From NCBI GenBank assembly GCA_000969725.1, contig JXSR01S074519.1: a DNA stretch of 53,650 bases; one strand, given 5' to 3'. Shown one piece after another: positions 1-33,948 of this stretch (positions are counted from its first letter, which is position 1; each line of letters begins with the position of its first letter). This DNA is from Ophiothrix spiculata. Its lineage: Eukaryota; Echinodermata; Ophiuroidea; Amphilepidida; Ophiotrichidae. Below the pieces are notes generated by a model, which saw only the letters and a list, made by a program, of their open reading frames with translations, was not told the DNA's origin and did no database searches. The position numbers and the translations under genes are program-made.

Positions 1-95
1 CGCTGAATAATCACTAGGTGACGTACCATTCAACTTGCAATACAGTTCAGCCTCTTTATTCATAGTGGCAAATATTTCATCCAGTATACTGGCTT
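1..95. repeat. Exact copy of an internal segment of the Sfmbt-like giant exon
   Basis: Bases 1-95 are identical to 4071-4165, inside the 3.8 kb exon of the MBT gene, and identity stops abruptly at 96. The copy runs off the left edge, so its full length is unknown. It lies downstream of that exon's splice donor, in the last intron in this window. Zero divergence means a very recent duplication or an assembly artefact such as a misplaced haplotype fragment at a contig end. Confidence 0.95.
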
Positions 96-199
96 GATTT
101 ATTCATGGTGAATAGATACGTTACCTAAACTAGTATGAATCTCTGATGATTTTAGGTCATTTATTATAAAAAATAAGGTTTCTTAACTTTTTTTAATTA

Positions 200-551
200 C
201 CGTATTGTTCCTAATAATCACCCACTGCCACTGGGCGGCAACATTTCATGAGGGGTGGGCGATTATTAGAGACCAATTTTCAACATCAAAATTTAAACAA
301 TTTCGCTAAGTAAGCTTACAATTACGACAACTTACTGTTATATGGCCCCCGATAACCCGGAAGTACTGACAATTTTTCATCATTTCCAGGATCGCGACCT
401 CATGGGTACCGTTTCCTGCTACTAGCGATTGTTAGTTAAAGCTTAATGATACATGAAAATGCTACAAAATTGAATGTTTTTAACACTTCTCTTTTATATG
501 TTTTGGGGTGGGCGTTTAATAGAGAATGGGCGATTAATAGAAACAATACGG
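200..551. mobile_element. Tc1/mariner-type MITE with TA target site
   Basis: The left end CCGTATTGTTCCTAATAATC and the inverted right end CCGTATTGTTTCTATTAATC match at 18 of 20 positions, and both ends are flanked by TA (198-199 and 552-553). The motif GGGTGGGCG recurs inside both arms. No coding capacity is visible, so this is a non-autonomous element. It sits in the intron after the giant exon. Confidence 0.8.
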
Positions 552-749
552 TATGCGGAAATACTTTTGTGCGGGAGTGAATCCTAAACATTTTTGACAT
601 GAAATGCGCATTTATTACCTATAATCAACAATTCTAAACATGTTTTGATGGTTACTAGAATTTTTTTTTTCTCACACCTATTTGGGGCAATGTTAGAAAT
701 TAGCATGAGTTTATATGGAACCCATCCCCTTGTCTAAGTTTAAACTCAC

Positions 750-22959
<22,210 letters not shown>

Positions 22960-23109
22960 CTGAAAAAAAGAAAAATAGGAAAGATCAAAGTTACAAGAAT
23001 ATTTAGTAGGGATGGGCCGATCTAGCTAAGATCGGTATTCTTTTTTAAATGCTGATGTGAACAAATAGCCTATGAAATGTTGAAGAAAAGAAAGAAATGA
23101 CTATCATAT

Positions 23110-24277
23110 CAGGGACTCAGTTTTAAAATAGCCAGGGGAGTTTTAAAAAGCTCTCCTGGAGGTAATAAGGAGAGCATTGGTAGAGCATTAATATACGAGC
23201 GCGCGTAGCGCATGAGCACAACGGCGTGGGGTCTAGGGGCCCGCTTAAGGGCCCCTGGTGGGGTCCAGGGGCAACGCCCTGGTGGGGGTCGAGGGGGCGA
23301 AGCCCCTGGAAGCCAGAGGGCTTCTGCACATAGAAATCAATTTGTTGCCCTTACAGAAGACAGATTTTAAGATTTTTTATAGAGCCTTCTTGTGGTTGTT
23401 AAGCAGTTCAATCAAATAAAAATGTGGGCCTATTTTTCCCCCCAATCTGTGCAAAACGAGGTACTGTAACGAGGTTGCAATTTTTAGCTTTTTTCCCTCT
23501 CGATTTCATCTTTTGATTTTGAAAGTTCCGACTCACATGATTCATGAGTAAGCTTACCGCCGGTCTCTACCAAATTCACGCTCGGCTGAGGTTTCCATAG
23601 ACTGATCTCGATCTCATCATCACTCCTCCTCACTGCCATTTCGCTGCATTTTTCCCGATCAGCAGGTGATACTTTCTCTTTAAAAAGCATATAATATTAG
23701 ATTGAGACATGCTTCCGTAAAAAGGAATATTCCAAATAAAATTCAAAACAATGACCTGTCAAATCTGTTACTTTAAAAACACGTAAAATACCTGGTAAAA
23801 ATTATCAACACACGCCACAAAAGAGAGGTCAGCGCGGGTCAATAAATAATAGACACATTGCGGCAATCGTCCAATCACCGCAACGTATGGGGTATTTCCC
23901 CATTTTACGTCACTGCTATGCATAAATTAATATATAATGTTAAGGAAAACACATCGTAAGTCATCGTTTATAAGGTTTGTTATGGCTGTGAAAATGCCTT
24001 CAAAAATGATTTTTATGCATATTTATCGTCAAAATGTTACATTTTTAGATAATATTACTTGTTTTTAGCTGAGACTTTTTACAAATTGCTCGATTTTTTA
24101 TTTTTTAATGACCAATTATTTGCCGATCGGAAGCGACTATTTTTTGGTTTTGCTCCGGCGTGGAGAAAACCCCGGGCCTGGGTAATGCAAGGTGCGCGAC
24201 AAATCGCGCTACCAAAAGTGAGTTTAGGCGCGCGGTAGCGCGAAATCGCGCGCGCGCGCCTTAAAACCGAGTCCCTG
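23110..24277. mobile_element. 1,168-bp CAGGG-ended DNA transposon with 6-bp TSD
   Basis: Left end CAGGGACTCAGTTTTAA, inverted right end CAGGGACTCGGTTTTAA (16 of 17), with flanking TCATAT on both sides (23104-23109 and 24278-24283). It contains a GC-rich block at 23195-23330 (GGGGTCCAGGGGCAACGCCC type) and a GCGCGC-rich right arm. A 68-codon minus-strand ORF inside (23484-23690) is not recognisable as a transposase. It lies immediately upstream of the microexon of the MBT gene. Confidence 0.88.
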
Positions 24278-24595
24278 TCATATATAAGCTGTACTGCACT
24301 ATGATAGATATCTCCATGGCCTAATAAGTGGTTGGGAAAAAGCTTTAAACACATGGCATAAGATTGCCGATTCCTGATTCAATTTTTCAATAATCGGCCC
24401 GATTTTGTTATGAAGTTTGTTTTAACTCTCAATGTAAATAAAGTGGTAGGTAACACTGGTAAGTTTTCTGCGAATTTGATCATTGATTAATGAAGAAATT
24501 TAAATAATTAAGATTTACAATAAAAGAAATGAAAGCAAGTTTACTTTGTTAGTCTGTCAGTTATTTCCTTGCCAAAAATAATTCCATGCCAACAG

Positions 24596-24787
24596 AACTT
24601 AATGGTTTCGTATGAAGAAGTAGGGGAATTTGACATTAGCATAATTCATAAATGGATGAACGCCGGTAAAGGCACACGCCATGTTCACGGACATAAACTA
24701 CCAAGTTCAATGGGGGCTGCTGCCGTTGCCAGTACATCATCCACTAAAGAACAACCAGAAAAACAGTCTATAAATGAGGACTCTTGA
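24596..24787 (+). CDS. Orphan coding-like stretch, function unknown
   Basis: After a possible acceptor (CCATGCCAACAG) an open frame reads LMVSYEEVGEFDISIIHKW, then MNAGKGTRHVHGHKLPSS and a Ser/Thr/Gln-rich end to a stop at 24787. Composition looks more protein-like than nearby random frames. I do not recognise it. It could be a terminal exon, a pseudogene or transposon residue. No partner exon was identified. Confidence 0.25.
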   Translation, partial: NLMVSYEEVGEFDISIIHKWMNAGKGTRHVHGHKLPSSMGAAAVASTSSTKEQPEKQSINEDS

Positions 24788-24880
24788 CTCAAACTAAAGT
24801 TTCAGGCTTGGTAAGTTACCAGATTTATTATTTAACGCTGATACTTACTTTTATCATGTTTATGAAATTTGTTATTCTAT

Positions 24881-25039
24881 ATATGTGTACCGCCGCGGCA
24901 AAAGGATCCAGTTGTCGACTCCTACATGTTGCTCATTGTAGCATATCTGATGTATACAAATACCATACATTAGATATGCTACAAGGAGCAACATGTACGA
25001 GCCGACAACTGGACCCTTTTGCCGCGGCGGTACACATAT
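24881..25039. mobile_element. Near-perfect 159-bp palindrome (foldback MITE)
   Basis: Arms of about 73 bp, roughly 93 percent identical in inverted orientation. Both start ATATGTGTACCGCCGCGGC and contain CATGTTGCTC and TAGCATATCT, around a short central loop. High arm identity suggests fairly recent insertion or gene conversion between arms. Confidence 0.9.
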
Positions 25040-25395
25040 GATATAGGCTTTGACAATTACTTTATTTTTACTCTTTGATGATCGACACCACAAGTGCTTA
25101 TTTTATAATCATTTAAAACTCTCGGCACCGAGTGGTGATGCACTGATGCATTCGATCTCATTTCCTGCCTGCACGGTCGTTAAAATTTCAACCAAATTTT
25201 GGCAGGTTTCGGGCTAGCCCGAGTTAGCAACAGACAATTTTTTTATTTAAATTAGAAGTCTGAGGGTGAAGTAGCCTTTTAGCTCCGGGACCACAGTGGA
25301 CAATAGAGTTGCTTTACAAAATTTCATCTTACCTTTATGATCCTGCCACAGAATAACGCATTTTACATATCCTTGATCTCTCTAGATTCATATTT

Positions 25396-25550
25396 CAGGG
25401 CTCAAAATAACCTAAAGCAATAAGGCAATTTGCCGTGGATTGCCTTGGTGCCCTAAAGAACTGAATACACCTTTAACATGTAATGCCTTGGTGCCCTTTT
25501 AAAATTGGCTAAAATTGCCTGCCCGCCCTAAAACCTTATTTTGGGCCCTG
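25396..25550. mobile_element. CAGGG-ended MITE with 5-bp TSD
   Basis: Left end CAGGGCTCAAAATAA, inverted right end CAGGGCCCAAAATAA (14 of 15), flanked by TATTT on both sides (25391-25395 and 25551-25555). The 155-bp interior repeats TGCCTTGGTGCCCT. Confidence 0.88.
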
Positions 25551-26559
25551 TATTTCATCCAAAAATAGATTAAAAGTTGATTACGAAGCGAAAAATTTCA
25601 GAAGAAATACTTGCAATTACTCGGCACTATCATCAAATCTCAACTGAAAATGTATGTATGTCACATATCCAAGCACGTGATATCAACCAAATTTAGTGCT
25701 GGGCGGTATGCGTGAAATCCCGCCTTTTTTCAGGTGCGCTGTGCGGAGAAACACTAAATTATAATAACGATCTTTTCGAACCGACATTCCATTATCGGTG
25801 ATTAACGATTTTTAGTTATGTCGCTCAACTCTAAATTGACAAAACCAGGAAGTACGAACGTATGAAAAACGTTAACCGTTATTTTACGGTTACAAGAAAT
25901 CATAAAGTACATAAACACATGGAAATTCTTTTTAGTCTAACAATTCAAAAAATCATCGATTTAATATCCATAAACTATAATATGTAACACATACATGTAA
26001 AAGGACTTATCAAAGAGGTAAGTGACTTTATAAGACTGAACTTTGAATATCTTTTGCAATAGATATTTTTCAATACCAGCGCATTCGAAGCTCTACTCCA
26101 ATGCCCAAACATAGCTCAGTACATAATTGCCTAGCCCTCGGGCAAGTGATTTTGCACTGCCACTGGTGGCTTTCCGACCGGGGCAGACCGAGCTAGTAAA
26201 AAAATAATTGTAGCGGCCTGATAAAAACACTGCTCTGTTAGTTCTACTACTGGAATGTTTAGCAGTATCAGCAAGACAACAAATCATCATCATTCATCAG
26301 AGTTGCGCATGCCTGTCATAGCCTAGGGTAGACATCTTGCCAGCATCGCTGCTGAAAACTGAGCCAAAATTCCACCTTTTTGGTTCAACTTTTGACACAA
26401 AAAGTCTTATAATCTTGTCTTGCAATTACCCAAGACCATCTTTGGACTATCTATTTTGGTACATGTGCTCGATTTTGTGGACTTTGGTAGTTGTTTTATC
26501 CTAGACTTGGAAATCGGAAGTGGAAACCTTGCGTCGGAGTATTCAACCACGCTACCAGG

Positions 26560-27200
26560 GAACCTGTTAACATCCAGGCCAGTGTCTTCTAAAATGGCGG
26601 TCTCCGCAAACACGAACATGGAAGGCTAATTTCCCCTTGCTGTGAGCGGTAGGCTGTAGTGAGGTTGTTTCACGGGTATGAGATAGGTGACCACCATTAT
26701 GTATGTATGCATTATTAATAATTTAATTTAAAATGGACACACACTATAATTGTTGTTGGATTTAATTAAGCTTGTATTATACCGTGTTTTTTCTCTTACG
26801 TTACACGGTCGGCTTTAGACGAAAGTGCACCGGTCGACCGGTCCACGATCGAACTTCGGAAAACCAACACCAAAATTTCCGCTTGCACTTATCATGTATC
26901 CCCCATAAGTCCCGATCGACGATCGAAATAGTAATATTTTTTTCCTGATTGTATTGCCTGATTTTATACAGAGAAATATGTCCAGATTGTTGTCATTTTG
27001 CGGTGTTTATTTTGTTTATTTTTCGGCCTTATCTGCTTGGCGATCTACTTCCTGTTTATCGTCCATTTGTCTGACCTTTGACTTTGGGCTGTGCAGTTTC
27101 GATGTATGATGGCGCTATAACGAATCTGCAACGGTGGCCACTTTGAAGGATTGCCGCGAAACCCGGGCTAAACTTCAAAGATTTGTACGATATTGGTGAT
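26560..27200. promoter_or_regulatory. Promoter-like GC-richer patch with YY1-type site
   Basis: This part of the spacer between the two divergent genes is richer in CpG. It carries AAAATGGCGG at 26591-26600, matching the YY1/Pho core (AANATGGCGGC), and later clusters such as CGGTCGACCGGTCCACGATC. It could hold the transcription start of the MBT gene, but no TATA box or linked first exon was found. Inference only. Confidence 0.25.
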
Positions 27201-27534
27201 TGATTTCACGAAGTTATTGGATGTTTTTAAGATAAATAGTCGTAAGTTTTTATTGTGGGCTTCCAAAGAGGTCAAAAAAGAATGAATTTTACATGTTCAG
27301 TGAGTTAGTAAACGTACTGGTTGTAGTATAATTTGGTTTTAGAAAACTACAGCATTTAATTTTTTATTTTTAATTTTTTTATTTTTTTTTACGTGTTTTC
27401 GTCTACCGCGTATTTCTTACGTAACACGAGTCTTGCGTTCGTGTAACGGTTCAACCGTGTTTCGTTTACAAACTTAGATTTAATTAATAGTGAACGCGTG
27501 TCTGTAAGCAAATATGCAGAGGTGTCTTACGCGA

Positions 27535-27594
27535 GCGTACATTTTCAAGGCTATTTTGTGCAAGGCGTACATTTTCAAGGCTATTTTGTGCGCA
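27535..27594. repeat. Short direct repeat, 2 x 30 bp
   Basis: CGTACATTTTCAAGGCTATT plus TTGTGC occurs twice in tandem with near-perfect identity. Confidence 0.85.
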
Positions 27595-28184
27595 TCTAAG
27601 CTCAAGACTCTGAGTACGTGTTCACAAATTTAATCCAACAAAAAAAAGAGATTACTTGTTAATTGTCATTGGTCGCAAAAAATGTAATTCGTTCTGTTAT
27701 ATGTCATCCAAAATGTTAACAAGCACAAATAAAGAATGTAATAATATTGATTTTAATAAATTAAATCAAGATTACGTATTTTTAAGTTTCAAGATGATTT
27801 TAGAAGTGCAAATATTCATGGAAAAAACACAGCGTATTAATATTCGGAGGCAACCAGAAATGGTAGTTGTGCGACAATAAAAATATAGCATTTGTGTTTT
27901 CTGTTTATCAAAACGGAATACTGTTGCACTGTGAGAATTCTCGCGAATTTTTTCACTTTTTCATCGTTTTATCCGCCTCAGATTTTTGATTTAAAATAAA
28001 CACAATGCACGGGAGAGTCTCCTACTCTATGAGTTTTCCTATTGAGGGAGGAAAGCAATGTTGTTCAATGTAAGAGTCTCCTGAATAGGATTATGGGCAA
28101 ATTGTGAGTACATTTGTATTTTAATTTAAGTGACATAAATTAGTGGCTAAACTTTGACAATTTTGATTTACCGCGAGACCCTGA

Positions 28185-28408
28185 ACTTGGACGAAGGCAT
28201 GGGCTATTCGTCAGCGGTTGGGGTTGAAGGAACAACCGCTGATTCAATCGGCGTAGCGCAACCACCCTGGCCGCTTGACTCTGGAGCGTTAGACAGTATC
28301 CAAATCAAGATCAAGATCATCAATGATCAAGACATCATCATGACTCATGTTCACGATTGTGTGATTTATTATTTTAATTTTATCAAATTTAGTTTGTCAT
28401 GTTTGTGA
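28185..28408 (+). CDS. Orphan coding-like stretch, function unknown
   Basis: The open frame contains LNLDEGMGYSSAVGVEGTTA, then DSIGVAQPPWPLDSGALDS, GC-richer than the surrounding sequence, and runs into AT-rich sequence and a stop. Polyadenylation-like AATAAA follows near 28505. Not recognised; could be a terminal exon, a pseudogene or chance. Confidence 0.22.
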
Positions 28409-29244
28409 ATGTGATACGAATGTCAAGTCTCAAAACATTTTTTACAAACCACTGTACAATATTGTTTTGAATATTAAAGACATCAATGATCATTTAAAAA
28501 GATCAATAAATAAGTAAATTAGGGTATAAATCGGCGTAAGTGCAACGTCATGGACTTGGAATTAAGCTTTAAAATCGTGATTTGCATGAAATTAAAAGTG
28601 AAGTACAACTTCTTGTTTCAACAATTTACAAGAAATTGAAAGGATGAACAAGTCATCAAATTACAAAAATTCAAAGAAGTTGGACTCTTACCATTTTTCC
28701 CGGATTGACTTTACAGATTAGACGACAAATGAAGATAAAAAATAGCAGGAAAAGTTGCGACTACATGATGAAAATTTCCTCACCACACTCCGACGGCCAG
28801 TGGGTGAAGTAAATATCAACATCATTATCGATGTGCGCAGGTGCAGGAAAAAATTTAGAAAACAACGACATATATAATTGGTCAAGAAATATTTGATGAA
28901 TCCATCTAAAAAATAATAAAACTATTAAATTTCCCATTTAAGACCTGTCTTTCTTTCTTAAATTGCGTAACTATATTCAATTAGTGTTTACATTTTTATT
29001 TCATGAGTTTTGTTCACCAAAATGAGATTTATATTCAGCTTACTGGAATTTTTGCCAATTTACAAAAGCCAATGAAAAGTTGTCTTTGATCAAAGATGAT
29101 ATCAGCTGGTTAATTGAGCGAAAGGAGTGCCCGGTTGTTATATTTTCCCACATTTTGCACAGTATCGTCGTCGAATACTGTAAACCAGCTAAACTTAAAG
29201 GGACAAGTTGTGTGGATCAGTGCTGCAGCGGTAAAATCGTAATG

Positions 29245-29900
29245 TAAGTGTGCACGCAGATTCAACATTTTGTAAATATTTACAAAATAACTAAATAATT
29301 TAGATAACTAAAAAAAAAATGTTGGAAGTGAGAATCTCTATTAGAAAGTTAGGCCTAATCATGTTGCTGGGTTCTTCTGACTAGAGCTCGCGGCACTGAC
29401 AGTTCCAGTGGAACTTCCACCACACACACGACACATTGAAACATTCATTCACACGAATCACTCAGTCTCAGACAGTCGGTTAATCGATAGAGGGTCGGTC
29501 AATCTACAGAGACACTCTTAGTGGATGTACATTGATTATGCACATGTCTCGATTCATATTGGTGCACATAAAGTAGGTTCAATATTTTGTGTAAATATTT
29601 TTAATTTTACCAAATATCTAAATAATTTAGATAACTAAAAAAAATGTTCGAAGTGAGAATCTCTATTAAAAAATTCAGGCCTAATCATGTTGCTGGGACT
29701 GGGTTCTTCTGTCTAGAGCACGTGGCACTGACATTTCCACATGCACCACACTGTCACTGTCACAGAGTCACAGTCAGTGAGTAACGATCACGACACATTC
29801 ACACGAATCTCAGACAGACAGTTGGTTAATCTATAGAGGGTCAGTCAATCTACAGAGATACTCTTGGTGGATGTACTGTGATTCAGCACATGTTCACACA
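29245..29900. repeat. Tandem duplication, 2 x about 327 bp
   Basis: The blocks share TTTAGATAACTAAAAAAAA, AAGTGAGAATCTCTATTA, GCCTAATCATGTTGCTGGG and GGTCAATCTACAGAGA-type sequence, with the same motif at 29301 and 29628. Divergence is moderate with several small indels. Non-coding. Confidence 0.85.
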
Positions 29901-31011
29901 AAGTATATTATGCAAATTCTTTTTCATTTTTTTCCGATCATCGAAAGTCATAATTGGTGTTACTAATATTTAATTTCTTTCAATTTACAATCATGTCATT
30001 TTTTTGCCTTTTTTTTTTTGGCAGTAATTTGTAATTATTTGTCAGATATTTTTTTTGAAAACAAAACACAAAGCCAAAGAAGTAATTGTATGCTTAGTGA
30101 GGCATATCCATCAAATTTTATAAACTTTTAAATACATTTGGTGTGTATTTCATTAGAAAGATCATCAAATTTTGTTTAAAATGAGGGGTCAACCATAATC
30201 TAACGTTCAAAATTACGAAAGTTACAGCGAGAAATGTGATGTTTGAAATGACAGAAAAAAAGTTACCTTCTAGCGTGGCAAAACTGTACTGGGTCTTCAA
30301 TTGGGTGATTTAAATTTTCAAAAAAAAATTAACTTCTGTTGTTTTGAATTCTTTTACTCTAAATTGAGCTAATATGCAAATTAGAATATATAAAAAAACA
30401 CTTGAAAGTTTTTAAGACAATTTAAAATCATTTTCTTTGCCAATTATAGCATTAAATGTTGCCAGTTTTGTCACCCAATTAAGCCGAAGAAAAACACAAC
30501 ATTTGGTTAGAGCTTTTTCATCGAGAGTTGCAATTTTTTTTTTCAAACGGTAAAGTCACCATTGTATTAAGCTGATATTGAATGGCTACAATCCAACATT
30601 AAAGGCTAAGATCTCTGAAGGAAGTGTTGTTTTGAAATGTTTTATTTCAAATTTTTGCTGTTGAATTCGGAAGCATAAACTTTACAAAAATGTGACTCAT
30701 ATTTGCCCTCAAATTTCACTTTTTTAAATTTTGACAATACAGCAAACAAATATAGTAGAAAATTAAATTACTTTCTAAACTGCAATGATCATGTGAAAAT
30801 AATAACCTCAGTGATTGCAAAACTAAGAAATTTTGAATTGAATTGACCATGTCTCGTTTGGGCTGTTATTCATGTAAAATTATCTGTGTAAGCAATTGCA
30901 AATGGATGCCAACTTTTTCAGAAAAGAGCTCCCTCACCTCACTAGCCAATGGGGCTTCTTAGCTTAGTCTTATTGGCTATCAGTGACGACCGTTCACCGC
31001 AACGGCGCATA
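29901..31011. other. AT-rich spacer, no recognised feature
   Basis: Spacer sequence with T and A runs. No supported coding frame, RNA gene or bounded element. Confidence 0.5.
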
Positions 31012-31013
31012 TA

Positions 31014-32430
31014 GGGTAAACCGGGGTAAAAAGGCCCACCGGGTAAAAAGGCCCGCTAAACTTTTGTTCATTGCCAGTAAAAAAATATAGGATAAAATGT
31101 TAAATGAAATATATTTTTAAAAAGTGCAATTATACTTTAATTAGATGTAAGAACAAATACATTTCCTTAAATAACTTTAACGGGTACACAGACCTTTTGA
31201 AGCAAAAATGAAACATAAACCGTTAAAAATTGACGATTCAAACTTTTGCACATGAGACTTAAAATCTTTAATATTTTGACATTTAAGTTTCATTGTTTGA
31301 ATTTTATATTGACTATTGTTCAGAACAGTAATTCTAATAATTAGAAAAAGTTAGATTAGTGAAACAAATACTAGTATTTCCATAATTCCACTTTCTTGAG
31401 TGGGCCTTTTTACCCCAGAAAAAATCAAGCACCCCGGGGTAAAAAGGCCCACCCCTCTTAAAAGACGATTAAAAAAATTAAAGAAATTTAATAATGTTGA
31501 TAATATTTAGGAATAGGGTTAAAATGAACCCCTAAAGATAAATTATTCAAAAGTAGCAGAAATTTCAACGTTTTGTCTCATTTGATACGTCAAAATGAGT
31601 TATATACTGAAAATAATGTAAAAATTGACCTCTGGACCTGACCTTTTGACCCGTAAGAACCATAATATCTTAATTCATTATGAAATGTCCTTTTAATTTA
31701 ATAGAGGGTTATTAGTTTCATACTTTTTATCCATATATTACCCAGAATTATAGTATTTTACAAAGTTATGACACCAAATGTTACCCCTACCCCTAAGTAA
31801 ATGGACACCTGGAACTTTTTCCAGTATGTTACATCACTGCATTTACTTAAGTAAAAACATGAAAAAATGAAAAACATATCTATGTTTGCATTTGAATCAT
31901 GTTATATACTGATAAAAACAATTTAAAAATGCACATAGTAAAGGTTGTTGATTTTATAAAAATTAAATACAGTAATTTGAAGAAGTGAAGACATTTTGTA
32001 AAATTTTCACAAGTAGCAATTGTGGTACGGTGAAACTGTACGCACAAGAAAAGAGGTCCATCACAAAGATTTAATAAGAGAAAATCAGAAGTTTTTTTGG
32101 TGTGAAGTATTGTCTAACAAAGCTTAAACAAAAGTAAATCCTGTTTGAAAATCATAGCAACTGTAATATGGTTGCCATGGTTATCAGCTTTGTCAAATCC
32201 AATGCGGGCCTTTTTACCCCGAGGCCGGGGTAAAAAGGCCCGCCAAACTAATCACCTTAAAGGTCACCTTATCAATAAAATATTAATAAAATATTCATCA
32301 AACTAAATTTGCATAAAAAAGAGGAGACATGTAGTGGATAAAACCACATAACTTTATCCAAGATTCTCCAAGCTGATCCGAGATATTTAGCAAAAACCTC
32401 AAAAACGGGCCATTTTACCCCGGTTTACCC
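31014..32430. mobile_element. 1,417-bp TA-flanked DNA transposon with internal palindromes
   Basis: Left end GGGTAAACCGGGGTAAAA, inverted right end GGGTAAACCGGGGTAAAA, flanked by TA on both sides (31012-31013 and 32431-32432). Two further foldbacks of the motif GGGCCTTTTTACCCC lie inside near 31400-31455 and 32203-32245, so one motif occurs at least six times in both orientations. No transposase frame; non-autonomous. The TA target fits Tc1/mariner-type elements. Confidence 0.85.
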
Positions 32431-33002
32431 TATTTTATGGAATTGGACATGAGTTTATTAGAAAGAGAATCTCATAACAAACAAGTCCAAAATCAGTAAA
32501 TTTTATTACTCTTGACTTAGTCTTTTAAGTTAAGAAACTATTTAGTCAAGTTATTGGCAATTTTGACTTTGTGTCGCTAGAATAGAATATATTTTCTGAT
32601 ACTTACAGTAGTAAGCCAAGATTTTACATCCGGTTTTATCCCCATCACGGGGTGTCCGGATTCACCTCACACTCACGGCAACCGCCCTCACTCCCTCTTT
32701 CCACCTCACCCGATTCAATGCCTCCTCCCTCCCTAGCCTAACCCTCTTAAAATGTACTTAGTTCCATCGAATGTAACTCAGACTCATCCTTCCCTTGAGT
32801 TACAAGAATGACAAGTAGCTCAACAGCAAGTTACTTTTGTTTATGTTTATAATTCTTGACAGTTCTCAAGCAGTAAAATGTCAAACTGAAATGATTGTAT
32901 TGATGCTATTGTTAATTGACAGTTCAAAGCAAGTTAATTATATTTATGAAAGAACTAATAACCTTGTGTTTAAGCCATGCACGCTAACATCACACTGATC
33001 AA

Positions 33003-33216
33003 CAGGGCTAGAAATTCGTTCATTGCTGCGAGAATTTTATTGGATTCTCGCAAATCTACTGGGGGAGAATCTTTGCAAGAATCTTTGGATTCTTTACATT
33101 CATACACAATGTGTTTGCCTCATTTTGCGAGAATCTATTTGGATTCTTGCAAAATCCTTTTGGGGCGAATCTCTGCGAGAATGGATTCTCGGATTCTCGC
33201 CGAATTTCTAGGCCTG
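33003..33216. mobile_element. CAGG-ended MITE with 5-bp TSD
   Basis: Left end CAGGGCTAGAAATTCG, inverted right end CAGGCCTAGAAATTCG (15 of 16), flanked by ATCAA on both sides (32998-33002 and 33217-33221). The 214-bp interior repeats GAGAATCTTTG / TTGGATTCT motifs. Confidence 0.9.
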
Positions 33217-33601
33217 ATCAATAGAACCCATTACCTAACACAACATTAATGAAAAGAACCCCCTAAGTGAAATTTGATCCCTCAAAATTTAACACATTTT
33301 TTTGGAATCTTGTGATATATTATGATCTCTGCTTACAGATTTGTACTGTAAATTTGATCATTTGTGTGTTTTTGAACATTGACTCTTTTTTTATATATTT
33401 TGTTCTAAAAGTAATTGCAATATATTAAGACTGACAAATGAATCAAGTACCGGTACTACAAGTTCCAGGATAAATCTTGAAACAAGAACATAAACTACGG
33501 TATTACTAGATTTCTTCAAAAATTTGTTTTTCCAAGGGATCAAATTTCACTTTGTCCGTACTAATTCCATCCTCAGATTCCTGTTCAAATGTTGATTTTA
33601 A

Positions 33602-33948
33602 AGGTGCAATTCATGATTTTGATGTGGTCTCTTTTCTAGCTAAATAAAAAGAAGAGTACAACATAAATATATACTGAAAATTTCACTTGATTCCGACCGT
33701 TCGTTTCCAAGTTACAAGCTTTTCAACATTTTGAAAATCCCCATAGACTACTGTGTTGTAATTACTGTCGGGGCCCCGACAATAATTAGAAAATGACACA
33801 TTTTCTCACTTTTCTCAAAAATGCAAGCACATATGAAAGAATGGTTTGGGGATAGTAACATATACCACTTGAGGATTCTTATAAGCTAAAAAACTTTAAT
33901 TTGATAGAGGTGACCTTGAGGGTAAAAAGTGGATCATGAATTGCCCCT
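33602..33948. mobile_element. TTAA-flanked MITE upstream of WBP4
   Basis: Left end AGGTGCAATTCATGAT, inverted right end AGGGGCAATTCATGAT (15 of 16), flanked by TTAA on both sides (33598-33601 and 33949-33952). TTAA targets are used by Kolobok and piggyBac-type transposases. It ends 72 bp before the splice acceptor of the first WBP4 coding exon. Confidence 0.88.

Noticed and set aside
1-749. The missing second half of the SAM domain
   Set aside because: I looked for an IDGQALLLL-like segment on the minus strand and found none; only a MITE and the 95-bp copy are here.
23484-23690. Met-initiated minus-strand frame MAVRRSDDEIEISL as first exon of the MBT gene
   Set aside because: Its possible donors leave phase 1, whereas the microexon must be entered in phase 0 (phase 1 meets a stop), and the frame lies wholly inside a bounded transposon.
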